Origin: BOKV01 sp041987205
GTDB taxonomy: Bacteria > Pseudomonadota > Alphaproteobacteria > Rhizobiales > Rhizobiaceae
NCBI GenBank assembly: GCA_041987205.1
Contig: JBHIWX010000003.1
Location: 32,523 to 96,522 of the forward strand
Reading direction: 5' to 3'
Length of the DNA: 64,000 nt
The position numbers and the translations under genes are program-made. The notes beneath the pieces are model-generated. The model saw nothing but the letters and a program-made list of their open reading frames with translations, did not search any database and was not told the origin of the DNA. The first letter of the stretch is position 1, and every line of letters starts with the position of its first letter. Below, one piece after another: positions 34,193-43,036 of this stretch.

Positions 34193-34845
34193 GCCTCTTC
34201 CCTTTTCTCCCTTTGCCCGTCCCGGGCATTTGCGCCGACGCTGCCGAGCGCCATGGCGGTGTAGATGTTCTCGATCTCGGCGATCGAAAGCCGGCCCGAC
34301 GAGCGGTACCATGTGGTCACGCCGGTCAGCATGGCGATGACGGCCATGGTCACCACCGGCACGTCGGCGATCGCGAATTCGCCCGAGCGCTTGCCGGCCT
34401 CCAGAATGGTGCGCAGATAGCGTTCGTAGCGCTGGCGCAGCGCCTCGACCTTAAGGAAATTCTCGGGCTCCAGATTGCGCAGCTCCATGTAGGAGATGAA
34501 GACGGCATCGGCGCGGCTGGCGTGGTGGCGGATGTGGAAGCGGATGAAGGCTTCGAGCGCCGCCGTGGGTAGGACGTCGCGCGGCGCCGCCACCTCCCAG
34601 GCCTCGATCAGCTCTTCCATGTGGCCAATCATCAGGTCGCGCAGGATGTCCTGCTTGGTGGCGAAATGGTTGTAGAGCGCACCCGCCTGCAGGCCGACAT
34701 CGGCCGCGATCTGGCGCATCGAGACGGCGGCATAGCCCTCGCGCGCAAAAGCGGCCAGCGCCGCCTCGCGGATGTCGCGGGCCGTTTCCTCGCCTTTCGA
34801 TCCCGACCTGCGTGCCAAGCCCGACCGTCCTCCCGAAGTGTTCAT
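34174..34845 (-). CDS. TetR/AcrR-family regulator of the liu genes
   Basis: A 223-residue regulator. The N-terminal helix-turn-helix domain is AALAAFAREGYAAVSMRQIAADVGLQAGALYNHFATKQDIL; the C-terminal part is a helical ligand domain. It overlaps the isovaleryl-CoA dehydrogenase gene, so it is part of the liu transcript and probably represses it until an acyl-CoA intermediate accumulates. A perfect palindromic operator lies just upstream of its start codon. Confidence 0.93.
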   Translation of the reverse strand: MNTSGGRSGLARRSGSKGEETARDIREAALAAFAREGYAAVSMRQIAADVGLQAGALYNHFATKQDILRDLMIGHMEELIEAWEVAAPRDVLPTAALEAFIRFHIRHHASRADAVFISYMELRNLEPENFLKVEALRQRYERYLRTILEAGKRSGEFAIADVPVVTMAVIAMLTGVTTWYRSSGRLSIAEIENIYTAMALGSVGANARDGQREKREEACSQPA

Positions 34846-34850
34846 TTAAA

Positions 34851-34864
34851 AATGAACGTTCATT
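34851..34864. promoter_or_regulatory. TetR operator palindrome
   Basis: AATGAACGTTCATT is a perfect 14-bp palindrome, six bases before the tetR start, inside a longer AT-rich symmetric stretch (about 34846-34872). Typical for TetR regulators of acyl-CoA catabolism. Confidence 0.78.
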
Positions 34865-34996
34865 CATTTAATAGCAATTTTCCTTTCCGCGTGCAAGTGC
34901 CGGAAACGTTATGGGGCAGGTCTTACCTATCGTCACAAAGCTGCCTATTGTTGCGCGGACTATCGGGCGGCGGACGGAACAGAAGAGCGAGGCAAG

Positions 34997-36340
34997 ATGC
35001 GCATATTGAGACCGGGCTGGATCGTGGCAACCACGCTTGCGGTGAGTATCATCGTGCCGCTACAGGCTCGCGCCGCCAGTGTCATGAAGTTCGCCGGCGC
35101 ACAGGCCATCAACTGGAACGGGCAGGTCATCAATGTCGATCTGCTCAAGCCGTTCTACCGGCGCACCTTCGGCAACGGCATATGGACCGGCCAGCGCGGC
35201 CTGACCAAGCGCGGTCAGGAACTGGTCAAGGTCCTGTCGGCGGCGGCCTCGGACGGCCTCGACCCGGCCGACTATCTCGGCGCGATCAAGGGCGACATCA
35301 ACGCGATGTCCGGCGACGATCTTGCCGCGGCTGAACTCTATCTGTCGGAATCGGCCATCCGGTTTGCGCGCGACCTGTTCGCCGGACGCACCACGCCGTC
35401 CATCTCCGAACCCGACATCGTGATCGCGCGCAAGAAGCTCGACTACGTCGCGCTGCTCGATTCGTTCAACAAGAGCGGTGTCGAGAAGGTCGTCGCCCGG
35501 CTTCGTCCGGGACAGGAGCAGTATGGCAGGCTGCGGCAATTGCTGGCGCGCACCAACGATGCCGCGACGCGCCGCAAGATCATCGTTAACATGGAACGCT
35601 GGCGCTGGCTGCCGCACGATCTCGGCCAGCGTCATGTCCTGGTGAATCCGGCCGCCTTCCTGATGTACACCTACGACAAGGGCCGGATCATCGACCGGCG
35701 CAAGGTGATCGTGGGCCAGGAATATCACCGCACGCCGATGTTCTCGAGCGAGATCTCCTATTCGGAATTCAACCCGACCTGGACGGTCTCGCGCAACATC
35801 GCCGGCAACGAGATCCTGCCGAAACTGCGCAACAACCCGAACTATCTGAGCTCGATCGGCTACGAACTGCACACGAGCTGGGAGGAAGACGCGCCGGTGA
35901 TGAATCCGGCCTCGATCGACTGGCAGTCGGTCAATCCGAAGAAATTCCCCTACCGCATCGTGCAGCCGGCCGGACCCGACAATGTGCTGGGCCAGGTGAA
36001 ATTCCTGTTCCCCAACAAGTTCAACGTCTATCTGCACGACACCTCGTCGCGGCAATTGTTCTCGCAGTCGGATCGCGCGCTGTCGCATGGCTGCATCCGG
36101 GTGGAAAATCCGCTCGAATTCGCCGACATGCTCTACGGTTTCGACCGATCGCTCTCTTCCCAGAAAATCCGCGAGCTCGTGCAATCCAAACGGACCGTGC
36201 AGGCGAAGTTCCGCCAGCCGATCCCCGTTCATCTCGGCTATTTCACGCTGTGGGTCGACGATGACGGCAAAGTCTCCAGCTTCAAGGATATTTACGGCCG
36301 CGACAGGCTGATCGCCGACATGCTCTTCGGCGGCGTTTGA
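34997..36340 (+). CDS. L,D-transpeptidase family protein (YcbB-like)
   Basis: Periplasmic enzyme that makes 3-3 peptidoglycan cross-links or anchors proteins to the wall. 447 residues. A signal peptide (about 1-27, ending LQARA-A) is followed by a scaffold/peptidoglycan-binding region (35-200) and the YkuD domain (about 210-375) with the catalytic motif HDTSSRQLFSQSDRALSHGC: His347 region and Cys366. Length fits the large YcbB/LdtD group. Divergent from the tetR operon. Confidence 0.93.
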   Translation: MRILRPGWIVATTLAVSIIVPLQARAASVMKFAGAQAINWNGQVINVDLLKPFYRRTFGNGIWTGQRGLTKRGQELVKVLSAAASDGLDPADYLGAIKGDINAMSGDDLAAAELYLSESAIRFARDLFAGRTTPSISEPDIVIARKKLDYVALLDSFNKSGVEKVVARLRPGQEQYGRLRQLLARTNDAATRRKIIVNMERWRWLPHDLGQRHVLVNPAAFLMYTYDKGRIIDRRKVIVGQEYHRTPMFSSEISYSEFNPTWTVSRNIAGNEILPKLRNNPNYLSSIGYELHTSWEEDAPVMNPASIDWQSVNPKKFPYRIVQPAGPDNVLGQVKFLFPNKFNVYLHDTSSRQLFSQSDRALSHGCIRVENPLEFADMLYGFDRSLSSQKIRELVQSKRTVQAKFRQPIPVHLGYFTLWVDDDGKVSSFKDIYGRDRLIADMLFGGV

Positions 36341-36402
36341 ACAGCAGCCAGAACAGGCACTGGCGGCGCAGTCTGATGCGCATGATTTCGGCTTGACTCT
36401 TT

Positions 36403-36437
36403 GGTTAGCTATGGCTTACCGTTAGTCATGACTTACG
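36403..36437 (+). promoter_or_regulatory. tandem operator overlapping the arsR start
   Basis: Two adjacent imperfect copies: GGTTAGCTATGGCTTACC (36403-36420) and GTTAGTCATGACTTACG (36421-36437). Each has internal dyad symmetry (AGTCATGACT is a perfect palindrome). The start ATG (36428) lies inside the second copy, so repressor binding would block both transcription and the start region. Confidence 0.6.
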
Positions 36438-36739
36438 CAAATGCCATCCATGCCCTGGCCGACCAGCGCCGGCGCGAGATATTCGAATCGCTGCGCGAGA
36501 GACCGCGTACCGTCGGTGAGATCGCACGGCGACAGCCGGTCAGCCGGCCGGCGGTCTCGCAGCATCTCAAGGTGCTGGTCGACGCCGGACTGGTCGGCGT
36601 GCGGCCTGAGGGCACGCGCCGTTTCTACGGCGTGCGCCGGGAAGGCCTGTCGGAACTCAAGGCATGGGTCGACACGTTCTGGGACGACGTCCTGGAGAGC
36701 TTCGCGGCGAAGGTGGAACAGGAGATGAAAGATGGTTGA
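36428..36739 (+). CDS. ArsR-family transcriptional regulator
   Basis: A 103-residue winged-helix repressor of the group that is paired with SRPBCC proteins. VGEIARRQPVSRPAVSQHLKVL is the recognition helix-turn-helix, RFYGVRREGLSELKAWVDTFW the wing and following helix. It has no metal-binding cysteines. ATG at 36428 (MTYANAIHALADQRRREI) is the family N-terminus. It overlaps the SRPBCC gene by 8 bp. Confidence 0.92.
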   Translation: MTYANAIHALADQRRREIFESLRERPRTVGEIARRQPVSRPAVSQHLKVLVDAGLVGVRPEGTRRFYGVRREGLSELKAWVDTFWDDVLESFAAKVEQEMKDG

Positions 36740-37184
36740 GCCGGTCAGGAAATCTATTCGCGTCGGATGCGATCCGGCCAGGGCCTTTTCGATCTTCACC
36801 GACAAGATCGCCGAATGGTGGCCGCTGGACACGAACTCCATCTCGGCCATGAACGGCGCGGCGTCTCGTTCGCTCGTGCTGGAGCCGCGCGTCGGCGGCC
36901 AGATCTACGAGATTACCGCCGACGGCTCGCGCGAGGACTGGGCAAGGGTGACCGAATTCGAACCGGGAAGGCGCCTGGTGCTGGCCTGGCATGTCATGTC
37001 GCCGGAAGACCAGGCGACGCAGGTCGAGATCGATTTCACGCCCAATGGTGACGGCACGCGGGTCGACCTCGTCCATACCGGATGGGAAGTCCTCGAGCCC
37101 GACGCGGCGAGCCGGCGCGACAGCTACAATGACGGCTGGGTCAACGTTTTCGAGACGCGTTACGCGGCCGCCTGCGCGGCCTGA
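36732..37184 (+). CDS. SRPBCC/AHSA1-domain protein
   Basis: A 150-residue START-like hydrophobic-ligand-binding protein. Features include VRKSIRVGCDPARAFSIFTDKIAEWWPL at the N-terminus, the GGQIYEI strand and the C-terminal helix HTGWEVLEP...YNDGWVNVFETRY. The function of such pairs is unknown; the ArsR partner usually regulates the unit. Translation overlaps arsR. Confidence 0.9.
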   Translation: MVEPVRKSIRVGCDPARAFSIFTDKIAEWWPLDTNSISAMNGAASRSLVLEPRVGGQIYEITADGSREDWARVTEFEPGRRLVLAWHVMSPEDQATQVEIDFTPNGDGTRVDLVHTGWEVLEPDAASRRDSYNDGWVNVFETRYAAACAA

Positions 37185-37271
37185 TCGCTGCATCGCACGG
37201 GCCTTGTTGCCGGCCCGCATCGCCTCTATGAAGTCGGGATCGGTTCACGGCTTCAAGAGGCGGCTCAAGGT

Positions 37272-38315
37272 TTGACCCAGCGACTGACGATCATACGCCC
37301 CGACGACTGGCACCTGCATCTGCGCGACGGCGACATGCTGCGCGCGGTGGCCCCGGTGACGGCGGCCCATTTCGGCCGTGCCATCGTGATGCCCAATCTG
37401 GTGCCGCCGGTAGTAACCAAGGATGATGCGATCGCCTATCGCTCCCGCATCGCCGAGGCATTGCCGCCGGGCGCCGATTTCACGCCGCTGATGACGCTCT
37501 ACCTCACCGAGGCGACCGACCCGGAAGACGTCGCCACCGCGCACACGCAGGGCGTGGCGACCGCGGTGAAGCTCTATCCGGCAGGTGCCACCACCAATTC
37601 GGACAGTGGCGTGCGCGACATCGCCAAGGTCTATCCGGTGCTCGAAAAGATGGCGGAGATCGGCATGCCGCTCTGCGTCCATGGCGAGGTCACCGATCCG
37701 GGCATCGACATTTTCGACCGCGAGTCGGTGTTCATCGAGCGCGTGCTCGAACCGCTGCGCGCGCGCATCCCCGATCTCAGAATCGTCATGGAACACCTGA
37801 CGACGAAGGGCGGCGTGGACTATGTGAAAGGCGCCGACAGGAATCTCGCCGGCACGATCACGGTCCATCACCTCATCATCAACCGCAACGCCATCCTCGC
37901 CGGCGGCATCCGCCCGCATTACTACTGCCTGCCGGTCGCCAAGCGCGAGACGCACCGCCTCGCCCTGCGCGAGGCAGCGACCTGTGGCGATGCGCGCTTC
38001 TTCCTCGGTACCGATTCCGCGCCCCATGCCGACCCGGCCAAGGAACAGGCCTGTGGCTGCGCCGGCATCTTCACCGCGCCCAACACGCTCTCCTGCCTCG
38101 CCCATGTCTTCGAGGACGAAGGCGCGCTCGACAGGCTCGAAGCGTTCACCTCGCTCAACGGCTCGGCCTGGTACGGCCTGCCCGCCAACGAAACGAAGAT
38201 CACGCTGGTGAAACGCGAGACACCCGTCAGCTATCCTGAGAAAATCGAAACCGGTGCCGGTCCGGTCACCGTCTTCGATCCGATGTTCCCGCTCCATTGG
38301 GAGGTAGAGGCTTGA
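37272..38315 (+). CDS. pyrC: dihydroorotase (homodimeric type)
   Basis: Forms dihydroorotate from carbamoyl aspartate in pyrimidine synthesis. 347 residues, the length of the E. coli PyrC type. Metal ligands: His-x-His in DDWHLHLRDGDM, carboxylated Lys in AVKLYPAGATTNSDSG, His in VHGEVTD and MEHLTTK, and Asp in FLGTDSAPH. The start is a TTG at 37272. The stop overlaps the TTG of the next gene as TTGA. Confidence 0.95.
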   Translation: MTQRLTIIRPDDWHLHLRDGDMLRAVAPVTAAHFGRAIVMPNLVPPVVTKDDAIAYRSRIAEALPPGADFTPLMTLYLTEATDPEDVATAHTQGVATAVKLYPAGATTNSDSGVRDIAKVYPVLEKMAEIGMPLCVHGEVTDPGIDIFDRESVFIERVLEPLRARIPDLRIVMEHLTTKGGVDYVKGADRNLAGTITVHHLIINRNAILAGGIRPHYYCLPVAKRETHRLALREAATCGDARFFLGTDSAPHADPAKEQACGCAGIFTAPNTLSCLAHVFEDEGALDRLEAFTSLNGSAWYGLPANETKITLVKRETPVSYPEKIETGAGPVTVFDPMFPLHWEVEA

Positions 38316-39157
38316 GCCGAGTCGTATACGTCAATGGTGAATTCCTGCCCGAGGCCGCCGCGAAGATCTCCGTTTTCGACCGGGGCTTCCTGTTTGCCGA
38401 TGCGGTCTACGAGGTGACGTCGGTCATTGACGGGAAGCTGGTCGACAGCGCGGCGCATCTGGCACGGCTGGCGCGCTCGCTCGCGGAACTGGGCATGGAC
38501 ATGCCGATGCCCGGCGAGGAGATCGAGGCGATCCAGCACGAACTCGTCAAGCGCAACGGACTCGACGAGGGCGGCATCTACCTGCAGGTCGGGCGCGGCG
38601 CGGCCGATCGGGATTTCGCCATGCCGAAAGGCGCGACGCAATCGGTCGTAATGTTCACGCAGGCCCGCAAGCTGGTCGACAATCCCACGGCGGAGCGCGG
38701 GATCAGCGTCATCACCGTCGAGGACATCCGCTGGCAGCGCCGCGACATCAAGACGGTGCAATTGCTGGCGCCCTCGCTCGCCAAGCAGGCGGCGCTCGAC
38801 GCCGGCGCCGACGACGCCTGGCTCGTCGAGGATGGCCATGTCACCGAGGGCACCTCGAACAACGCGCATCTCGTGGTGGGCGGCAGGCTCGTCACAAGGC
38901 CGCTGTCGAACGCCATCCTGCACGGCATCACGCGACGCGCCATGCTGCGAATGGCCGAGGAAGACGGCATCGAAATCGAGGAGCGGACCTTCACCGTGGC
39001 CGAGGCGCAGGCCGCGCAGGAGGCGTTCATCACCTCGGCGACAAGTTTTGTCATGCCGGTGGTGAAGATCGACGGTAAGCCGGTGGGTGAAGGCAGGCCC
39101 GGACCGCTGACGAAGCGCCTGCGCGCACTCTACATCGAGGAAGCAAGGCGTTCATGA
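38312..39157 (+). CDS. dat: D-amino-acid transaminase
   Basis: Fold-type IV PLP enzyme interconverting D-alanine and other D-amino acids with 2-oxo acids. 281 residues. N-terminus VVYVNGEFLPEAAAKISVFDRGFLFADAVYEV is typical; the PLP Lys is in RRDIKTVQLLAPSLAKQAA, and DGHVTEGTSNNAHLVV binds the phosphate. TTG start overlaps the pyrC stop, and the stop overlaps the next start (ATGA). Branched-chain aminotransferase is less likely on length and motifs. Confidence 0.92.
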   Translation: MSRVVYVNGEFLPEAAAKISVFDRGFLFADAVYEVTSVIDGKLVDSAAHLARLARSLAELGMDMPMPGEEIEAIQHELVKRNGLDEGGIYLQVGRGAADRDFAMPKGATQSVVMFTQARKLVDNPTAERGISVITVEDIRWQRRDIKTVQLLAPSLAKQAALDAGADDAWLVEDGHVTEGTSNNAHLVVGGRLVTRPLSNAILHGITRRAMLRMAEEDGIEIEERTFTVAEAQAAQEAFITSATSFVMPVVKIDGKPVGEGRPGPLTKRLRALYIEEARRS

Positions 39158-40560
39158 CGCCGGACGATTTCCGCAAATGGTCGCACAGGGCCGCCGAATG
39201 GGGTGCCGATTATCGCGCCGGCCTGCGCGACCGACCGGTTCGCGCCCGCACCGCACCCGGCGAGATCGCCGCGCAAATTCCCGATACGCCACCCGAGGCG
39301 GCGGAGGCGATGGAAACGATCTTCACCGATTTCGAGAACATCGTCGTACCCGGCATGACGCATTGGCAACATCCGCGCTTCTTCGCTTATTTCCCGGCCA
39401 ATGCCGCGCCGGTTTCCGTGGTCGCCGAATATCTGGTCTCCGCCATGGCGGCGCAATGCATGTTGTGGCAGACCTCGCCGGCGGCGACGGAGCTGGAGAC
39501 GAAAAGCCTCGACTGGCTGCGCCAGGCACTCGGCCTGCCGGACAGCTTTTCCGGCGTTATCCAGGATTCGGCCTCTTCCGCGACGCTCGCCGCGATCCTC
39601 ACCATGCGCGAGCGGGCGCTCGGCTGGCAGGGCAATGCGCAGGGTCTGGCCGCCCATGCGCCGGTGCGCGTCTATTGTTCCGGCGAGGTGCACACCTCGA
39701 TCGACCGGGCAATCTGGGTCGCCGGCATCGGCCAGGACAATCTGGTGCGCGTGCCGACGCAGGGCGAACGCCGCGCGATGGACCCGGAGAAACTGGACGC
39801 TGCGATCCGCGCCGATCTCGACGCGGGGTTGAAGCCAGCCGGCATCGTCGCCAGCGTCGGCGGCACCTCGGTCGGCGGTACGGACGATGTCGCCGCAATC
39901 TGCGCTATCGCCCGGCGTCATGACCTTTATGTCCATGTCGACGCGGCATGGGCGGGCGCGGCGATGATCTGTTCGGAATTCCGCGAGATGTGGGCCGGCG
40001 TCGAGAACGCCCATTCGGTCGTGCTCAACCCGCACAAATGGCTCGGCGCGCAGTTCGACTGCACGGCGCATTATCTGCGCCAGCCCGAGGATCTGGTGCG
40101 CACGCTGGCCATCCGCCCCTCCTTCCTGGAAACACTGGGGCGCGACGGCGTTCTCAACTATTCGGAATGGTCGGTGCCGCTGGGTCGGCGTTTCCGCGCA
40201 TTGAAGCTGTGGTTCCTGATCCGTGCGCACGGGCTCGAAGGGCTGCGCGCGATGATCCGCAACCATGTGGCCTGGTCGCGTCATCTTGCCGAAAGGCTGC
40301 GCGCGGAGCCCGATTTCGAGATCACGTCGGAGCCGGTGCTATCGCTGTTCAGTTTCCGTTACCGCCGCGACGGCGTGGACCTTGACGAACTCAATCGCCG
40401 GCTCGTCACCGCGATCAATGATGACGGGCGCATCTATCTCACGCAGACACAGCTCGACGGCCGGTTCGTCATCCGCTTCCAGGTCGGGCAGTTCGGGTGC
40501 GAGCAGGGCGATATCGACATCGCCTTCGACGCGATCACCGAAATCGCGCGATCGATATGA
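39154..40560 (+). CDS. PLP-dependent decarboxylase, aromatic-L-amino-acid type
   Basis: Group II decarboxylase of 468 residues. THWQHPRFFAYFPANAA and MLWQTSPAATELE are the family N-terminal blocks, VHVDAAWAGAA carries the Asp that contacts PLP nitrogen, and the PLP Lys is in VLNPHKWLGAQFDC. The closest known types act on tyrosine, tryptophan or DOPA. It is translationally coupled to dat, so an amine made from an amino acid related to the transaminase substrate is conceivable. Substrate is not assigned. Confidence 0.92.
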   Translation: MTPDDFRKWSHRAAEWGADYRAGLRDRPVRARTAPGEIAAQIPDTPPEAAEAMETIFTDFENIVVPGMTHWQHPRFFAYFPANAAPVSVVAEYLVSAMAAQCMLWQTSPAATELETKSLDWLRQALGLPDSFSGVIQDSASSATLAAILTMRERALGWQGNAQGLAAHAPVRVYCSGEVHTSIDRAIWVAGIGQDNLVRVPTQGERRAMDPEKLDAAIRADLDAGLKPAGIVASVGGTSVGGTDDVAAICAIARRHDLYVHVDAAWAGAAMICSEFREMWAGVENAHSVVLNPHKWLGAQFDCTAHYLRQPEDLVRTLAIRPSFLETLGRDGVLNYSEWSVPLGRRFRALKLWFLIRAHGLEGLRAMIRNHVAWSRHLAERLRAEPDFEITSEPVLSLFSFRYRRDGVDLDELNRRLVTAINDDGRIYLTQTQLDGRFVIRFQVGQFGCEQGDIDIAFDAITEIARSI

Positions 40561-40566
40561 TCCACG

Positions 40567-40647
40567 TCGTCATCCTCGGCCTTGTGCCGAGGATCTGATG
40601 AACCACCGGGATTCGTTGGATGCTCGGGAAAGGCCCGAGGATGACGA
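40567..40647. repeat. dispersed palindromic intergenic repeat, copy 2
   Basis: An 81-bp element that matches the reverse complement of 4421-4502 at about 73 of 82 aligned positions, with the same two hairpins (ATCCTCGG/CCGAGGAT and CTCGGG/CCCGAG) and the same TCGTCAT/ATGACGA ends. It lies between the decarboxylase gene and sdaA and may act as a terminator-like structure. Confidence 0.85.
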
Positions 40648-40760
40648 GCAAGGGGGCTCGCCAACCGCGTGAAGCGCGTAAGACGAAGTCGCCATGGCGG
40701 TTTTGAGGTATCGCCGAACTGCCGCGCGCTGTAGGAACGGGTTAGTTTGCCGGAGTAGCC

Positions 40761-42173
40761 ATGTTTCTTTCCGTTTTCGACATCTACAAGATCGGTATCG
40801 GTCCGTCCTCGTCCCACACGATGGGGCCGATGAGCGCGGCGGCGCGTTTTCTCGACGAAATCGCCCATGGCGACTGGCCGCGTCCGCACGGTGCCGAGGT
40901 CGCAAGGCTTGAGGTCTCGCTGCACGGATCGCTGGCCTTTACAGGCATCGGCCATGCCTCCGACCGGGCCGTCATGCTGGGGCTGGCCGGCGAGCGTCCC
41001 GACACGGTCGATCCCGACCGCATGGAGGCCATCGTCGAGGCGATCAACCGAACCAAACAGGTGCAGCCGGAGGGCCACCCCGCCTATCGCTTCAACCCGG
41101 AGACCGACCTCGTCCTCGACCGCAAGACGCCGCTGCCAGGCCATGCCAACGGCATGCTGTTCTCGGCCTATGACAAGGACCGCCGGCTGCTGCTCAAGCG
41201 CGTCTATTTCTCCATCGGCGGCGGCTTCGTCGTCACGGATGGCGAGCTGGAGGCGATGAAGGCCAAGACCAATCCCCCGGCGCAAAAAGACGTACCCTAC
41301 CCGTTCCGCCATGCCGCCGAGATGCTCGCCATGGCGGCGAAGTCCGGACTCTCGATTGCGGCGATGAAGCGCGCCAACGAGGAAGCGCACATGACGCGCG
41401 AGGAACTCGACGCCGGGCTCGACCGCATCTGGGCCTCGATGCGCGGTTCGATCGAACGCGGCATTTCGCGCGATGGCATCATGCCGGGCGGGCTGAACGT
41501 TCGCCGCCGGGCGCGTGCCGTGCACGACAAGCTGCAGGACGAGTGGAAGCAGAACCGGCGCAATCCGCTGCTCGCCAATGACTGGCTCGCCGTCTACGCC
41601 ATGGCCGTCAACGAGGAGAACGCGTCGGGCGGCAAGATCGTCACCGCGCCGACCAATGGCGCGGCCGGCGTGGTGCCGGCGGTGCTGCGCTACTATCTGC
41701 ATTTCCACGAGGATGCCGATGAAAAGGGCATCCGCGACTTCCTGCTGGCTTCAGCCGCCGTCGGCGGCATCATCAAGCACAACGCGTCGATCTCGGGCGC
41801 TGAAGTTGGCTGCCAGGGCGAGGTCGGCTCGGCCTCGGCCATGGCCGCGGCGGGGCTGGCGCAGGTGATGGGCGGCACGCCCGAACAGGTGGAAAACGCA
41901 GCCGAGATCGCGCTCGAACATCATCTCGGCATGACCTGCGACCCGGTCGCCGGCCTCGTGCAGGTGCCCTGCATCGAGCGCAACGCACTGGGCGCGGTCA
42001 AGGCCGTCACCGGTGCCTCGCTGGCGCTCAAGGGCGACGGCCAGCATTTCATGCCGCTCGACAATTGCATCGAGGCGATGCGCCAGACCGGCATCGACAT
42101 GAACGAGCGCTACAAGGAAACCTCCGAGGGCGGACTTGCCAAGAACGTGCCGGTCAACGTGCCGGAATGCTGA
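40761..42173 (+). CDS. sdaA: L-serine ammonia-lyase
   Basis: Iron-sulfur enzyme that converts L-serine to pyruvate and ammonia. 470 residues, one-chain type. SVFDIYKIGIGPSSSHTMGPM starts the beta domain; ENASGGKIVTAPTNGAAG, NASISGAEVGCQGEVG and CDPVAGLVQVPCIERN in the alpha domain hold the cysteines for the 4Fe-4S cluster. Start ATG at 40761 follows GGAG. The gene stands alone after the palindromic repeat. Confidence 0.96.
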   Translation: MFLSVFDIYKIGIGPSSSHTMGPMSAAARFLDEIAHGDWPRPHGAEVARLEVSLHGSLAFTGIGHASDRAVMLGLAGERPDTVDPDRMEAIVEAINRTKQVQPEGHPAYRFNPETDLVLDRKTPLPGHANGMLFSAYDKDRRLLLKRVYFSIGGGFVVTDGELEAMKAKTNPPAQKDVPYPFRHAAEMLAMAAKSGLSIAAMKRANEEAHMTREELDAGLDRIWASMRGSIERGISRDGIMPGGLNVRRRARAVHDKLQDEWKQNRRNPLLANDWLAVYAMAVNEENASGGKIVTAPTNGAAGVVPAVLRYYLHFHEDADEKGIRDFLLASAAVGGIIKHNASISGAEVGCQGEVGSASAMAAAGLAQVMGGTPEQVENAAEIALEHHLGMTCDPVAGLVQVPCIERNALGAVKAVTGASLALKGDGQHFMPLDNCIEAMRQTGIDMNERYKETSEGGLAKNVPVNVPEC

Positions 42174-42208
42174 TCCTGAGTTGATCGGGTTGCCCTGAAC
42201 GCACGAAA

Positions 42209-42233
42209 CCCCGGCACCTTGCGGTGCGCGGGG
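42209..42233 (-). terminator. hairpin terminator between sdaA and the small secreted protein gene
   Basis: CCCCG-GCACC / GGTGC-(G)-CGGGG with a TTGC loop, followed on the minus strand by GTTTCG. It lies 27 bases beyond the stop of the minus-strand gene and 36 bases beyond the sdaA stop, so it may serve both. Confidence 0.6.
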
Positions 42234-42259
42234 CTTGGTACTGAGAGGGGAAGAGAGGC

Positions 42260-42625
42260 TTAGCGGCAGATCTCGCGGACCGAGGAAGAACGGTTGCCGA
42301 AGCGGTCTATCGCGACTTCTTCCTGCGTGAAGCAGCTCTGGACCTGGCGGAAGCCGACCTGCTGATGACCAAAGCCGTCATGGTGACGACGCTGGCCGAA
42401 GCGCGGGCTGCCAAACCCGTTGTGACGACGCTGCTGCACGACGACCGGACGCGGCTGGCTGGCATTGGCGCCAATGATCGCGCCGACGACGATGCCACCG
42501 ACAATAGCCTTGGCAAGATCGGTCTTGGGACCGGCCTGAGCTGCCGTAGAGGTTGCAAGGGCCGAGCCGGAAAGAACGGCGACGGCGGTGAGGACTGCGA
42601 GTGCCTTGTTGCGAAGGTTGGTCAT
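42260..42625 (-). CDS. small secreted His/Arg-rich protein
   Basis: A 121-residue protein of unknown function. Signal peptide MTNLRNKALAVLTAVAVLSG...AQA (cleavage near residue 31), then a short glycine-rich hydrophobic segment (IVGGIVVGAIIGA) and a polar C-terminal half rich in His, Arg, Gln and Phe, with two cysteines (SCFTQ and EICR). The start at 42625 has GGAG upstream; a longer frame exists but lacks support. The leader resembles that of the gene at 9127-9402. Confidence 0.75.
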   Translation of the reverse strand: MTNLRNKALAVLTAVAVLSGSALATSTAAQAGPKTDLAKAIVGGIVVGAIIGANASQPRPVVVQQRRHNGFGSPRFGQRRHHDGFGHQQVGFRQVQSCFTQEEVAIDRFGNRSSSVREICR

Positions 42626-42741
42626 GTTCGTTTCTCCAGGTTTGTGGCCCTTGTTCCGGACTGTCAGTTCCGTGGGCATATTCGACTTCGGCACCATTGC
42701 CGCCATCGTGACCTGAAGATGGGGAGGCGATTTCCAGGCAG

Positions 42742-42770
42742 GTGTGCATTTTCGCTCTTCAAATGCACAC
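42742..42770. promoter_or_regulatory. perfect 10-bp inverted repeat in the leader
   Basis: GTGTGCATTT (42742-42751) and AAATGCACAC (42761-42770) flank a nine-base loop. It lies about 120 bases upstream of the start at 42625, in the same relative place as the inverted repeat at 9505-9522 upstream of the other small secreted protein gene. Confidence 0.65.
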
Positions 42771-42895
42771 GGTGCCGAAATATCTCATGAATTCAATTAA
42801 CTAGTATCTTGACGAATAACCTTGCATGACCCTTGAACGGGCAAAACCGGCTTGAGGGACCACTCCAAACGCATCCGAAAGCCCCTTTTTCACAC

Positions 42896-43036
42896 CGTCA
42901 TCCTCGGGCCGTACCGGGCGAAGCCAGGGGACGTGACCCGGGGATCCATTGCGTTGCGCTTCAGGGCGGGACGCCTTGAGGCCTGTACTCGACCCGACAT
43001 CACGGAATGGATCGTCGGGTCAGGCCCGACGATGAC
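42896..43036. repeat. dispersed palindromic repeat, second family, copy 2
   Basis: Shares with 22341-22472 the left end GTCATCCTCGGGCC, the block GTGACCCG-GGATCCATT, and the right end TCGTCGGGTCAGGCCCGACG followed by ATGAC, in the same orientation. The centre differs. Located just beyond the 3' end of the HDAC-like gene. Confidence 0.82.
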
